A stretch of DNA of 64,000 bases from Nocardia farcinica (GCF_001182745.1 NZ_LN868939.1:1488001-1552000); one strand, 5' to 3'; counted from the first letter of the stretch, positions 22,656-31,880 are shown. Made by a program: numbers and translations. The notes: generated from the letters alone by a model not told the origin.

Positions 22656-23420
22656 ATGCGCAAGCTCTACGTGATCGGCATCGGCGCCGGCGACCCCGGC
22701 CAGGTGACGATGCAGGCCGTCGCGGCCATGCGGCAGGTCGAGGTGTTCTTCGTGATCGGCAAGGGCGAGCAGAAGCGCGAGCTGGCCGAGCTGCGGACCG
22801 CGATCCTGCACGCGCACGTGGACCGGCCCTACCGGGTGGTGCCGATCCCGGATCCGCCGCGCGATCGCACACCGGACGACTATCGCGGGGTGGTCGAGGA
22901 CTGGCACGAGCGGCGCTCGCTGCTGCTGGAACAGGCGTTCGCGGAAACCGGCGGGGTGGGCGGCATCCTGGTCTGGGGCGACCCGTCCCTCTACGACAGC
23001 ACCCTGCGCATGGTCGAGCGGGTGCTCGCGCGCGGCGCGATGCGCTTCGACTACGAGGTGATCCCCGGCATCACCAGCGCGCAGGCGCTGGCGGCCCGGC
23101 ATCGCATCGTGCTGCACGACATCGGCGAGCCGGTGCACATCACCACCGGCCGCAAGCTGCGCGAGGAAGGTCTCGGGCCGGGCTCGACGCTGGTGATGCT
23201 CGACGGGGAGTGCTCGTTCACCACCGTCGCCGAGCCGGACGTGCACATCTGGTGGGGCGCCTATCTCGGCATGCCGGACGAGACGTTGATCGCGGGGCCG
23301 CTGCGCGAGGTGGGGGAGCGCATCGCCGCGGTCCGGGCGCGGCTGCGGGACCGCAAGGGCTGGATCATGGACATCTACCTGCTGCGTCGTACCCCGGGGA
23401 ATGTCGGTGCGGCCGGGTAG
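22656..23420 (+). CDS. cobF: Precorrin-6A synthase (deacetylating), CobF-like
   Basis: A 254-aa tetrapyrrole methyltransferase. The N-terminal [16 protein letters not shown] is the S-adenosylmethionine-binding signature of this superfamily; [15 protein letters not shown] and [13 protein letters not shown] are its other conserved blocks. The tail ([11 protein letters not shown]) and [19 protein letters not shown] fit CobF, the C1 methylase of the aerobic cobalamin pathway. Start ATG 22656 (MRKLYVIG). It stands apart from other cob genes here. It is relevant because metE further along has a cobalamin riboswitch, so the cell probably makes B12. Confidence 0.9.
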   Translation: MRKLYVIGIGAGDPGQVTMQAVAAMRQVEVFFVIGKGEQKRELAELRTAILHAHVDRPYRVVPIPDPPRDRTPDDYRGVVEDWHERRSLLLEQAFAETGGVGGILVWGDPSLYDSTLRMVERVLARGAMRFDYEVIPGITSAQALAARHRIVLHDIGEPVHITTGRKLREEGLGPGSTLVMLDGECSFTTVAEPDVHIWWGAYLGMPDETLIAGPLREVGERIAAVRARLRDRKGWIMDIYLLRRTPGNVGAAG

Positions 23421-23429
23421 CCTGGCGAT

Positions 23430-24299
23430 GTGCCCGAGCTACCCGAAGTGGAGGCGCTGGCCCAGTTCCTGCGCGAACACGCCGTCGGCGCGGTGGTGGG
23501 GCGAGTCGATGTGGCCGCGCTGAGCGCGGTGAAGACCTTCGACCCGCCGGTCACCGCGCTGTCCGGCCGCGACGTCAGCGGCGCGGCACGCTGGGGCAAG
23601 TTCCTCGGCATGGACTGTTCGGGGCTGTGGCTGATCACGCATCTGTCCCGCGGCGGCTGGCTGCGCTGGATCGACGAACCCAATCCGAATCCACCCAAGC
23701 CCGGTGGCAAGAGCCCGCTGGCGCTGCGGGTGCACTTCTTCACCCCCGAGGGCGCCACACCCGCGTTCGACCTCACCGAGGCGGGCACCAAGAAGCGTCT
23801 GGCCGTCTACGTGGTCGACGATCCCAAGCTGGTCCCCGGTATCGCCCGGCTCGGGCCCGACGCGCTCGAGGTGAGCGAACCCCAGTTCGCCGAACTCCTG
23901 CACGGCACCTCGCAGCGGCTCAAGACCGCGCTGGTGGATCAGGCGCTGCTCGCGGGCATCGGCAACGCCTACTCCGACGAGATCCTGCACACCGCCAAGA
24001 TCTCGCCGTTCGCCAACACCAAGACCCTGCCCGCCGAGAAGATCGCCGAACTCTACGCGGCGATGCGCGCCGTGCTCACCGACGCGGTGCAGCGCTCGGT
24101 GGGGCAGGACGCGGCCCGGCTCAAGGGCGAGAAACGCTCGGGCATGCGGGTGCACGCCCGCACCGGCCAGCCCTGCCCGGTGTGCGGGGACACCGTGCGC
24201 GAGGTCTCCTACGCCGAACGATCGTTCCAGTACTGCCCCACCTGCCAGACCGGCGGGAAGGTGCTCGCCGACCGGCGCATGTCGCGGCTGCTCAAGTGA
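23430..24299 (+). CDS. Formamidopyrimidine-DNA glycosylase family (Fpg/Nei) protein
   Basis: A 289-aa DNA repair glycosylase-like protein. The N-terminus PELPEVEAL follows the initiator, as in all Fpg enzymes, so Pro2 and Glu3 are in place. The helix-two-turn-helix area reads QALLAGIGNAYSDEILH. The C-terminal zinc finger uses Cys249, Cys252, Cys269 and Cys272 (CPVC, then CPTC), followed by QTGGK. Start GTG 23430 lies 9 bp after cobF. The N-terminal lobe differs from standard MutM (ARWGKFL, HLSRGGWLRW), so it resembles the second Fpg-like paralogue of actinobacteria. Exact base specificity cannot be read. Confidence 0.9.
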   Translation: MPELPEVEALAQFLREHAVGAVVGRVDVAALSAVKTFDPPVTALSGRDVSGAARWGKFLGMDCSGLWLITHLSRGGWLRWIDEPNPNPPKPGGKSPLALRVHFFTPEGATPAFDLTEAGTKKRLAVYVVDDPKLVPGIARLGPDALEVSEPQFAELLHGTSQRLKTALVDQALLAGIGNAYSDEILHTAKISPFANTKTLPAEKIAELYAAMRAVLTDAVQRSVGQDAARLKGEKRSGMRVHARTGQPCPVCGDTVREVSYAERSFQYCPTCQTGGKVLADRRMSRLLK

Positions 24300-24385
24300 G
24301 CGGGTTGCGTGCGCTGGGCGGTTGAGTCGAACTCAGCGGCCGCTGGACCGTGCGTGGCCTGAGCGGGTGAGCAGGCGGGCGCCGA

Positions 24386-25897
24386 TCAGGTCAGGGTCGG
24401 CACCCTGACGCCCGACCACGCCAGTCGTCGCTCGCGGTCCGGATCGCCGATCACCCGGGTGGGGCAGTCGATGATCAGGGTGAGCCGGTTCTCCTCGGTG
24501 TACTCCGGCCAGGACGGCAGTGGCGTGCCGGTGCGGGCGAAGGCCAGCCAGTTGTCCTGGAACTGCCGGGTCACGGCGGCCAGGCCCCGGGCACCGCCCG
24601 CGGCGGTGAGCGCGCGCCCGAGCGGGGTGTCGGCGGCGCCGAAGACCGGGATGAGGTCGGTGGCGTGGGTGGCCCCGATCCCGGCGAGTTGCAGTGCCCG
24701 GGGGGCGTAGTCGTAGCGGTAGGCGTAGGTGGGGGCGTGCCTGCTGTGGCCCTCCATCACCTCCACCGAGGGACGCCAGAACACGTAGTCGCCACCCATC
24801 CGCACCGCGGCCCGCGCCCCCGGGTAGCCGGGATAGGCCGCCACGACCCGCTTTTCGACCTCGTCGCCCTCGGCGGACAGGATGCGGTGCAGCCGGTCGG
24901 GATTGGTGGGCAGGTAGTCGGCGAAGCGGGCGAAGAGCTGGCCTTCGTCGCGGCAGGTGCCGATGATCAGCGGCACGGCCGCGGCAGTGCCCGCCGCGAT
25001 GGCGTCGACGGGCGCCTGCGGCAGGTAGTCGCCGTCGGCGACCGGGCAGATGGGGAAGAAGCCGGGACGCTGGCGTCCGGCGGCGGCCATCGCGCGGTCG
25101 GCGGCGCGGCGGATGTCGTTGGCGGGCAGGTCGGTGAGGGCACGTGCCGCATCGGCGGGGTCGATGCCGAGGCGCTCGACCAGGCGGCGGGCGAATTCGG
25201 CGGCGTCCGCGGCGCTCAGGCCCCAGTCCGCGGGCGGGCTCTGGGCGATGCCGCGATGGAAGAGACCGTGCGCGGCGGGGGTGGCCAACAGTGCGAGCAC
25301 GGCGTGCGCACCGGCGGATTCGCCGAAGATGGTGACGTTGTCCGGGTCGCCGCCGAACGCGGCGATGTTGCGCCGCACCCACTCCAGGGCCGCCACCTGG
25401 TCGCGCAGGCCGAGGTTGTTGTCGAACGGCCTTGCGGGCGTGGCGAATTCGCTGAAGTCGACGTAGCCGAAGGCGCCGAGCCGGTAGTTCAGCGTCACGA
25501 CCACCACGTCGCCGCGCAGCGCCAGTCGCGCGCCGGAGTACAGGCCGAGCGCGGAGGTGCCCATCACGTAGCCGCCGCCGTGGATGAACACCATCACCGG
25601 ACGCGGGGTGATCGCCGGGGTCGCGGGCACGATGACATTCAGTGTCAGCGAATCCTCGCTGGTCGGCTGATAGGTGCGCGCGCCGATACGGGCACCGCCG
25701 CGATGCTGGAACGACGCCGAGGCGAACTCGGTCGCGTCCCGCACGCCCGACCAGGGCTGCACCGGTTGCGGGGCGCGGAAGCGCAGCTCGCCCACCGGTG
25801 GCGCCGCGTAGGGCAGGGCCCGCCAGCGCAGCACCCGGCGTCCGCGGCGACCGCGGACGACCCCGTCGGCGGTCGTGATGTCGATCGTTGCCACCAT
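24386..25897 (-). CDS. Type B carboxylesterase
   Basis: A 503-aa alpha/beta-hydrolase of the carboxylesterase/cholinesterase family, hydrolysing carboxylic esters. It contains the oxyanion-hole motif VMVFIHGGGYVMG, NYRLGAFGYVDF, the nucleophile elbow FGESAGAHA and the His region GATHATDLIPVFG. Start ATG 25897 (MVATIDITTADG) suits the family's first strand. It follows the oxidoreductase gene by 13 bp on the same strand, so it is probably the last gene of that operon, and converges with the glycosylase across an 86-bp gap in which no clear terminator is seen. No signal peptide is visible. The natural substrate is unknown. Confidence 0.93.
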   Translation of the reverse strand: MVATIDITTADGVVRGRRGRRVLRWRALPYAAPPVGELRFRAPQPVQPWSGVRDATEFASASFQHRGGARIGARTYQPTSEDSLTLNVIVPATPAITPRPVMVFIHGGGYVMGTSALGLYSGARLALRGDVVVVTLNYRLGAFGYVDFSEFATPARPFDNNLGLRDQVAALEWVRRNIAAFGGDPDNVTIFGESAGAHAVLALLATPAAHGLFHRGIAQSPPADWGLSAADAAEFARRLVERLGIDPADAARALTDLPANDIRRAADRAMAAAGRQRPGFFPICPVADGDYLPQAPVDAIAAGTAAAVPLIIGTCRDEGQLFARFADYLPTNPDRLHRILSAEGDEVEKRVVAAYPGYPGARAAVRMGGDYVFWRPSVEVMEGHSRHAPTYAYRYDYAPRALQLAGIGATHATDLIPVFGAADTPLGRALTAAGGARGLAAVTRQFQDNWLAFARTGTPLPSWPEYTEENRLTLIIDCPTRVIGDPDRERRLAWSGVRVPTLT

Positions 25898-25910
25898 CGG
25901 TCGATCGTAA

Positions 25911-27344
25911 CTAGCCTCGGTAGGCCTCCGACAGACGCAACCAGATCTCGCTGACCGTCGGATATGCCGGCACCGCGTGCCACAGCGTCTCCATCGGCAC
26001 CCGCCCCACCACCGCGACGGTCGCCGCGTGCAGCAGTTCACCGACGCCGGGTCCGACGAAGGTCGCGCCGACCGGAACCCCGGCCTCGGCGTCGACTACC
26101 AGTTTGGCGCGCCCGCGGTAGTCGTCCCGCGCCAGCGCCGACCCGGCCACCGCGATGTCGAGTTCCACGGCCCGCACGGTCAGCCCCTGCTCGCGCGCCG
26201 CCGCCTCGGTGAGCCCGACCGCGGCGACCTCGGGGTCGGTGAACACCACCTGCGTCACCTGCCCGTGGTCGGCGGAGGCGGTGTAGCGGGCGCCGGTGAG
26301 CGGACGGCCTTCGGCACGCGCGGCGATCACGTCACCGCAGATCCTGGCCTGGTATTTGCCCATGTGCGTGAGGGCGGCGCGATGGTTGACGTCCCCGACG
26401 GCGTAGAGCCAGTTCCCGGCGACGCCGGTCGCGGTGAGCTGGTCGTCGACCTCGACGTATCCCTCCGGCAGCCCCACCCGGTCGAGCCCGAGGCCCGCGG
26501 TGGCGGGGCCGCGGCCCGCGGCGACGACGACCTCGTCCACGGCCAGCGTCTCGCCGCCGCGCAGGTGCAGGGTGACCGGGCCGCCGTGCACGTGTCCCTC
26601 GCCCGTGTCGCGGGGGTGTTCGCGCGCCACCCGTTCGGGTTCGGTGCCGAACCGCACCGTGACCCCCGCCGCGCCCAACGCCTCGGCCACCCGCTCGCCC
26701 GCGAACGGCTCGGTTCCGGTGAGCAGCGCCTTGCCCCGCACCAGCAGCGTCACCTCGGCGCCGAGGGCGCGCAGCCAGGTCGCCGCCTCGCAGGCGACCA
26801 CGCCGCCGCCGATGATCGCCACCCGGCCGGGCACCTCGTGCAGGTTGGTGGCGTCGCGCGAGGTCCACGGCAGCGCATCGCGCAGGCCCGGCGTATCCGG
26901 GACATTGGCTTTCGTGCCGGTCGCCAACACCACCGCGTGCCGGGCCCGGTAGCGGCGGCCGTCGACCTCGACGAGCCGTTCGCCTGCCAGCCGCCCGGCG
27001 CCGCGGATCACCTCGATCCGGTTCTGGCGCGCCCAGTCCACCTGGCCGGAGTCGTCGTGGTCGTGCACGATCGCGTCGCGGCGGCGCAGCACGGCCGCGA
27101 CGTCGAGGCCCTCGGCCCGCACGCCGGGCAGCGCCCGGGCGGCGGCCAGCACATGGCCGGGCCGCAGCAGGGCCTTGCTGGGCATACACGCCCAGTAGGA
27201 GCATTCGCCGCCGACGAGCTCGCGTTCCACGATCGCGGCGGTGCGGTCACTGCCCGCGATGGCGTAGGCGGCGGCGTTCTCCCCGGCGGGCCCACCGCCG
27301 ATCACGATGACGTCGTACTCGGCGGCGGGAGCCGGTGCGGTCAC
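25911..27344 (-). CDS. FAD-dependent pyridine nucleotide-disulfide oxidoreductase
   Basis: A 477-aa flavoprotein of the dihydrolipoamide dehydrogenase/mercuric reductase group. Seen: the FAD motif VIVIGGGPAGENAA, the redox disulfide GGECSYWACMPSK (CX4C), the NAD(P) motif VAIIGGGVVACEAATWL, the second FAD motif YAVGDVNHRAALTHMGKYQA, and a C-terminal dimerisation domain. In the C-terminal motif the usual catalytic His before Pro-Thr is Tyr (AYPTVSE), so it is probably not a lipoamide dehydrogenase. Start GTG 27344 overlaps the DUF2630 stop as GTGA. The substrate is unknown; a low-molecular-weight disulfide, quinone or metal ion is possible. Confidence 0.92.
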   Translation of the reverse strand: MTAPAPAAEYDVIVIGGGPAGENAAAYAIAGSDRTAAIVERELVGGECSYWACMPSKALLRPGHVLAAARALPGVRAEGLDVAAVLRRRDAIVHDHDDSGQVDWARQNRIEVIRGAGRLAGERLVEVDGRRYRARHAVVLATGTKANVPDTPGLRDALPWTSRDATNLHEVPGRVAIIGGGVVACEAATWLRALGAEVTLLVRGKALLTGTEPFAGERVAEALGAAGVTVRFGTEPERVAREHPRDTGEGHVHGGPVTLHLRGGETLAVDEVVVAAGRGPATAGLGLDRVGLPEGYVEVDDQLTATGVAGNWLYAVGDVNHRAALTHMGKYQARICGDVIAARAEGRPLTGARYTASADHGQVTQVVFTDPEVAAVGLTEAAAREQGLTVRAVELDIAVAGSALARDDYRGRAKLVVDAEAGVPVGATFVGPGVGELLHAATVAVVGRVPMETLWHAVPAYPTVSEIWLRLSEAYRG

Positions 27345-27586
27345 TGCAGATAGCCCTCGACCTGGCGGGGCGAATTGACCTGCGCGTCATCCGGCGATTC
27401 GCCCGCATCGATCCGGGCGCGCCGCTGACGCAGCAGATCCCAGCACTGGTCGAGCATCACTTCCAGCTCGGCCAGTCGCTTGCGTTCGGTCACCGGGTCC
27501 ACCTCGCCCGCGGTCGCCTTCGCGCGCAACGTGTGCTCGTCGTCGACCAGTTGCTTGATGCGTGCCAGGATGTCCTGTTCGGTCAT
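27341..27586 (-). CDS. DUF2630 family small helical protein
   Basis: An 81-aa protein that is mostly charged helix: ILARIKQLVDDEHTLRAK, RKRLAELEVMLDQCWDLL and RQRRARIDAG. It matches the actinobacterial DUF2630 pattern (early E-D/E-H-L segment, CWDLLRQRRA), as far as I recall it. Function is unknown. Start ATG 27586. The coding end overlaps the next gene by 4 bp, so they are likely co-translated. The MocR gene starts its stop only 10 bp away on the same strand. Confidence 0.8.
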   Translation of the reverse strand: MTEQDILARIKQLVDDEHTLRAKATAGEVDPVTERKRLAELEVMLDQCWDLLRQRRARIDAGESPDDAQVNSPRQVEGYLQ

Positions 27587-27596
27587 GCAGACCATG

Positions 27597-29021
27597 CTAC
27601 GGCGGTGTCGGCCTCCCGGCAGGGCCCTCGGCGGCGGCGTCGGCCAGGCATTTCGCCGCCATCGGCACGGCCGTGACCAGGTCGGCCCAGGCCAGCGCGG
27701 TGTAGCCGAGCGGGATGCCGTAGGTGCGCTCGCCGCCGTCGGGCTGGTGCTCGCCGTCGAGATGGTGCTGCCCGAGCGGGTCGAAACCCAGGCCGGCGGC
27801 CGCGCCCGCGCGCACGGCGGCGCGTTCGGCGGCCGCGTCGGGCAGCGGCACCACCACGTGCGAGCCCGCGTCGTCGCCGACGACGGTGAGCCCGCGCTCG
27901 CGCAGCGCGGTGACCACGAGCTCGCGGCGCGGCGCGACGGTACGGCGCAGGCGGCGCAGATGCCGGGCGAGGTCGCCGTGCCGGGCGAACTCGGCCAGCA
28001 TCGCCTGCCCCGCCGGGCTCGGCGAGGTGCCCGTACGCTCCCGGTGCGCGAGCACCGCGGCGGCGACGGCCGGCGCGGCGACCAGCCAGCCCACGCCCAG
28101 CGTCGGGGACAGGATCTTGCTCGTGGTGCCCAGATGCACCACCACGTCCGGCGCGAGCGCGGCGAGCAGCGGCAGCGGTGCGGTGTCGTAGCGGAGCTCG
28201 CCGTCGTAGTCGTCCTCGACGACCAGCGCGCCGGTGCGCCGGGCATGTTCGATCAGCTGCACCCGCCGCGCCGCGGGCATCCGCGCGCCGAGCGGAAACT
28301 GGTGGGCCGGCGTGCAATACACCACGCGCACCCCCGCCGGAATCCGGTCCACCCGCAGACCGTGGTCGTCCACCGGCACCGGGCACACCCGAACCCCCGC
28401 CGCGCGGAACGCGCCGATCGCCCGCTGATAGCCGGGGTTCTCCACGGCGACGGCGTCACCGGGCCGCAGCAGCGCCGCCGCGAGTTCGCCGACCGCCGCG
28501 CTGGTGCCCGCGGTGGCCAGCACCACGGTGTCCGCGCCCGCCACCAGCCCGCGGTGCCGCAGCAGATGGTCGGCCACCGCCGCCCGGTAGGCCGGGTCGC
28601 CCGCGCGGTCCTTGCGCACGAGGGGCGGATGGTCCGCCGCCGCCCGCCATGCGCGCCGCCACGCCGCCCGGTCGAGTGCGTCGACGCAGGGCGCGCCGGG
28701 TGCGAAGTCGTAGCGGCGGCCCGGTCGCGTGCCGGTGGTCGAGCCGTCGCGACGCGCCGGTGCGGCGGCCGGGGCCGTGGTCAGATAGGTGCCCGAGCCG
28801 CGGCGCCCGTCGATCCAGCCCTCCGCGTGCAACTGCTCGTAGGCCGCGGCGGTCACGCTGCGGCTGATCGCGAGCCGCTGGGCCAGCGCCCTGGTGGACG
28901 GCAGCCGGTCGCCCGCGCGCAGCAGGCCGCCGGTGGCGGCGGCGCGCAGGGCGTCGGCCACCTGCACGGCCAGCGGCCGCGGGCTCTCGCGGTCGAGGAC
29001 GATCGGCAACTCGTCGAGCAC
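27597..29021 (-). CDS. MocR-type GntR/aminotransferase regulator (PdxR-like)
   Basis: A 474-aa regulator. The N-terminal winged helix (SPRPLAVQVADALRAA, GDRLPSTRALAQRLAISR, YEQLHAEGWI) is GntR-like. The remainder is a fold-type I aminotransferase with the PLP lysine in LGTTSKILSPTLGVGWL and VEDDYDGELRYD before it. Such proteins sense PLP or related amines. Start GTG 29021 (VLDELPIVLDRE) has GAGGGA 5 bases upstream. It is divergent from a pyridoxamine-phosphate-oxidase-fold gene with a direct repeat between them, which suggests a local vitamin B6 or flavin-linked circuit. Confidence 0.92.
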   Translation of the reverse strand: MLDELPIVLDRESPRPLAVQVADALRAAATGGLLRAGDRLPSTRALAQRLAISRSVTAAAYEQLHAEGWIDGRRGSGTYLTTAPAAAPARRDGSTTGTRPGRRYDFAPGAPCVDALDRAAWRRAWRAAADHPPLVRKDRAGDPAYRAAVADHLLRHRGLVAGADTVVLATAGTSAAVGELAAALLRPGDAVAVENPGYQRAIGAFRAAGVRVCPVPVDDHGLRVDRIPAGVRVVYCTPAHQFPLGARMPAARRVQLIEHARRTGALVVEDDYDGELRYDTAPLPLLAALAPDVVVHLGTTSKILSPTLGVGWLVAAPAVAAAVLAHRERTGTSPSPAGQAMLAEFARHGDLARHLRRLRRTVAPRRELVVTALRERGLTVVGDDAGSHVVVPLPDAAAERAAVRAGAAAGLGFDPLGQHHLDGEHQPDGGERTYGIPLGYTALAWADLVTAVPMAAKCLADAAAEGPAGRPTPP

Positions 29022-29030
29022 GTTCCCTCG

Positions 29031-29073
29031 ATTGGCCTGTCGAAGTAATGCGGAATTGGCCCTTCGATCATGC
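29031..29073. promoter_or_regulatory. Direct-repeat site for the MocR regulator
   Basis: ATTGGCCNNTCGA occurs at 29031 and again at 29055, a 24-bp period, each followed by ATGC. MocR regulators typically bind direct repeats in the divergent gap beside their own gene, which is exactly where this lies. No biochemical evidence exists here. Confidence 0.6.
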
Positions 29074-29097
29074 CACTCGCTCGCCCATGCTGGGTGC

Positions 29098-29775
29098 ATG
29101 GACGCCACCGCCCGCCCGCCGCTCTCACCCACCCCGCGCAGCACACCCACCCGGCTGAAGGAGCGCGCCCGTACCGACCGCGCCGCTCTCGACGCGGTGC
29201 TCGACGCCGGGTTCGTCTGCCACCTTGGCGTCGTGCTCGACGGCAGTCCGCTGGTGCTACCGACCGTCTACGGCCACGACGGCGCCTTCCTCTACCTGCA
29301 CGGCTCGACCGGCGCGGGCAACCTGCGCGCCGCCCGCGACGCCGAGGTGTCGGTCGCCGTCACCCACGTCGACGGTGTCGTCTACGCCCGTTCGGCCATG
29401 CACTTCTCGGCCAACTACCGCTCGGCGGTGATCCGTGGCCGCGCCGTCGAGGTGACCGACCACGCGGCGCGCCTGGACGCGTTGCGCCGCATCGTCGAGC
29501 ACACCGCGCCCGGCTCCTGGGACCGGGTACGTCCGCCGAGCCGCAAGGAGATGGCCGCCACCCTCGTCCTGGCCGTGGATCTCACCGAGGCGTCGGTGAA
29601 GGTGCGCACCGGCGATCCACGCGACGACGCGGACGACATCGCCGCGGGTGGCGTGTGGGCCGGGGTGCTGCCGATGCGGCAGGTGTTCGACGCACCGGTA
29701 CCGAGCGCGGATCTGGCGGCGGGGGTGCCGGTGCCACCGTCCGTGCTCGGACGCGGGGCGGTGGCGGTGGGGTGA
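29098..29775 (+). CDS. Pyridoxamine 5'-phosphate oxidase-fold flavin-binding protein
   Basis: A 225-aa protein with the split-barrel flavin-binding fold: TRLKERARTDRAALDAVLDAGFVCHLG, PLVLPTVYGHDGAFLYLHGS (shown in parts), NYRSAVIRGRAVEV, then VLAVDLTEASVKVRTG. It fits the Pyridox_ox_2 group, which are mostly uncharacterised FMN or F420 proteins, not the true PNPOx. Start ATG 29098. Divergent transcription from the MocR gene suggests it is the regulated target. It converges with the acyltransferase, with an 18-bp gap. Confidence 0.88.
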   Translation: MDATARPPLSPTPRSTPTRLKERARTDRAALDAVLDAGFVCHLGVVLDGSPLVLPTVYGHDGAFLYLHGSTGAGNLRAARDAEVSVAVTHVDGVVYARSAMHFSANYRSAVIRGRAVEVTDHAARLDALRRIVEHTAPGSWDRVRPPSRKEMAATLVLAVDLTEASVKVRTGDPRDDADDIAAGGVWAGVLPMRQVFDAPVPSADLAAGVPVPPSVLGRGAVAVG

Positions 29776-29793
29776 GCGGGCCGGCCCGGTGGC

Positions 29794-31122
29794 TCACCAG
29801 AAGCGCAGCGGTAGGCGGAGTTCCGCGCCGACCCGCACCGCCGCGTCGCGCAGGGCCGCCGGGGAGTCGATCCCCGGTGGGTCGAGGGCGACCAGACACA
29901 GCGTGTAGTCGCCGCCGATCCGGCACAGGTAACCGGACAGGCGGGTGCGCGGCCGGGTGCGCGCGTCCAGCCCGGGGTGGATGGCGCGCGCCGCCACACC
30001 GGTGCACCGGCTTTCGCCGAGCGTCAGCAGCGAGTCGGGCAGGTCGCCGATGTTGGAGCACAGGATGTCGCGTTCACCGGCGCCGCGCGCCATCGCGTGC
30101 GCGACCCGGTCCGGCACCACCTGGAGGATCTCCTCCGGCAGGCCGGCCGGTGCCGTCATTCGGCGCTCGTAGGCGGCGCGCGCCTTCGCCCGCACGGATG
30201 CCGGGGTATCGGAGCGACGCACGACGATCGAGGTCATCGCCAGATCGTTGGTGACGCGTGGCTCGTCGCGCGTGTCCACGGGCAGGCTCGCCGTCAGCTC
30301 GTCGCGGGGAAAGCCGGAGGCCAAGAGCACCTGGGCGACGAGGTGGATGAACAGGCTGTTGGCCGTCCCGCCTGTTTCCGCGGCCACCCGGTCCCACGTC
30401 GCGGCGTCGACGGCGGCGACCACGCTGTGCACCGGGTGTGCCACCACGTTTCCCGTGTCCGGCCGGCACCGCTGCGGTGCGCCGCCCCGATGCCGGTCGC
30501 CGCCCGGTGCGCCCCGCCGGCCCGGTCGCAGCGCCGACAGTGCCGCGCGGGCCGTCCCGCCGATGACCGTCGTCCACTGATGCAGCGCGTCGGCCCACTC
30601 CGCCGCCGCGTCGGCGGTGTCCGCGCGGCTGCTGCTCGGGGTCGCGGGCGCCGCGCCCAGGTCGTTCCCGTCCGCCGGGACGTGTGCCCGCGCCAGCGCC
30701 CGGTCCACCGCGATCACCAGCCCCCGCGCGTCCGCCAACGCGTGCGAGCACGTCAACGCCACGACGGTGCCGCCGTCGGGCAGCGGCGCGGCCGCCAACC
30801 GCCAACCCGGCCCGAACTCCGGGTCCAGGTCGAACCCCTGCCCGTCGGCCCATCCGAGCAGGTCCGCGACGGGACGCGGTTCCAGCACGAGCGGATGGGC
30901 GCGCACATTTCGGCGCCAACCCCGGCGGGCCCCCGGCACCCGCGGACGGACCACGCGCCGCCCCAGCTCGCCCACGGCCAGCGCCGCGTGCACCCGCTCC
31001 AGCAGGACGGGGTCCACCGGGTCGGCGGTGCGCCAGAGTCCTTGCAGCGCAATGGGAGTGCCCATCCCGCGATGGGTTCGCAGGAAGATCTCGTCGACGA
31101 CGCCGAGCCGCGCGGACCTCAC
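29794..31122 (-). CDS. Condensation-fold acyltransferase (CoA-dependent acyltransferase superfamily)
   Basis: A 442-aa protein with the chloramphenicol-acetyltransferase/condensation fold. The active-site motif is CSHALADARG (HxxxD), about residue 145. Later blocks are NSLFIHLVAQVLLASGF, LTASLPVDTRDEPRVTNDLAM, GAGERDILCSNIGDLP and the closing DYTLCLVALDPPGID. It resembles wax-ester-synthase or polyketide-associated acyltransferases, not an NRPS C domain with carriers. Start GTG 31122 overlaps the crotonase stop as GTGA, so the two are probably translated together and act on the same acyl group (inference). Confidence 0.75.
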   Translation of the reverse strand: MRSARLGVVDEIFLRTHRGMGTPIALQGLWRTADPVDPVLLERVHAALAVGELGRRVVRPRVPGARRGWRRNVRAHPLVLEPRPVADLLGWADGQGFDLDPEFGPGWRLAAAPLPDGGTVVALTCSHALADARGLVIAVDRALARAHVPADGNDLGAAPATPSSSRADTADAAAEWADALHQWTTVIGGTARAALSALRPGRRGAPGGDRHRGGAPQRCRPDTGNVVAHPVHSVVAAVDAATWDRVAAETGGTANSLFIHLVAQVLLASGFPRDELTASLPVDTRDEPRVTNDLAMTSIVVRRSDTPASVRAKARAAYERRMTAPAGLPEEILQVVPDRVAHAMARGAGERDILCSNIGDLPDSLLTLGESRCTGVAARAIHPGLDARTRPRTRLSGYLCRIGGDYTLCLVALDPPGIDSPAALRDAAVRVGAELRLPLRFW

Positions 31123-31880
31123 GCCCGCGCGCCGTGCCTGCCCGCGCCCGCGGCGAAGCGCTGTGCCCCCTCCAGTGCACCGTCGGCCAGGGCTCGCAGC
31201 CCGTGCCGGAACTCGTTGCGTAGCGCGTCCTGTTCGTCCATGCCCTGCTGTTCCAGCAACGACATCCGATCCGAGCGCAGGCAGGTCTGCGGTAGCGCGG
31301 CCAGCTCGGCGGCCAGCTGCTCGGCGGCCGTGCGCGCCTGCCCGGCCGGCACCACCCGATTGACCAGGCCCATCGCCAGTGCTTCCGCGGCGTCGACGGC
31401 GCGACCGGTGAGCACCAGATCCATCGCGCGGCTCGCGCCGATCAGCCGGGGCAGCCGCACGGTGCCGCCGTCGATCAGCGGCACACCCCAGCGGCGGCAG
31501 AACACCCCGAGCGTGCTGTCCTCCTCGGCCACCCGCAGATCGCACCAGAGCGCCAGCTCCAGCCCGCCCGCCACGGCATAGCCGGAGATCGCCGCGATCA
31601 CCGGCTTGCTCAACACCATCCGGGTCGGCCCCATCGGCCCGTCCCCGTCCTCCTCGGCCCGATTGGATCGTTCCGTCCCGAGCGATTTGAGATCCGCCCC
31701 CGCGCAGAACGTTCCGCCCGCGCCCCACAGCACCGCCGCGGCGGCCTCGGGGTCGGCGTCGAACTCGCGGAAGGCCGCGGCCAGCGCGGCGGCGGTCGGC
31801 CCGTCCACGGCGTTGCGCGCCTGCGGGCGATCCAGGATCACCGTGGTGACCGGCCCGTTCTTCTCCACCCGCACGCTCAT
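31119..31880 (-). CDS. Enoyl-CoA hydratase/isomerase family (crotonase) protein
   Basis: A crotonase-fold protein of 253 aa from ATG 31880 (MSVRVEKNG); ATG 31913 is an alternative. Seen: VTTVILDRPQARNAVDGPTA, the oxyanion-hole segment GTFCAGADLKSLG, AISGYAVAGGLELALWCDLR and LTGRAVDAAEALAMGLVN. The catalytic Glu expected in the F-x-x-P-E-x-x-x-G block is replaced (VFCRRWGVPLIDGG), so ordinary hydratase activity is uncertain. It is divergent from the TetR-dehydrogenase operon across an inverted-repeat operator and is followed by the acyltransferase, which suggests a fatty-acyl or related CoA pathway. Confidence 0.88.
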   Translation of the reverse strand: MSVRVEKNGPVTTVILDRPQARNAVDGPTAAALAAAFREFDADPEAAAAVLWGAGGTFCAGADLKSLGTERSNRAEEDGDGPMGPTRMVLSKPVIAAISGYAVAGGLELALWCDLRVAEEDSTLGVFCRRWGVPLIDGGTVRLPRLIGASRAMDLVLTGRAVDAAEALAMGLVNRVVPAGQARTAAEQLAAELAALPQTCLRSDRMSLLEQQGMDEQDALRNEFRHGLRALADGALEGAQRFAAGAGRHGARA

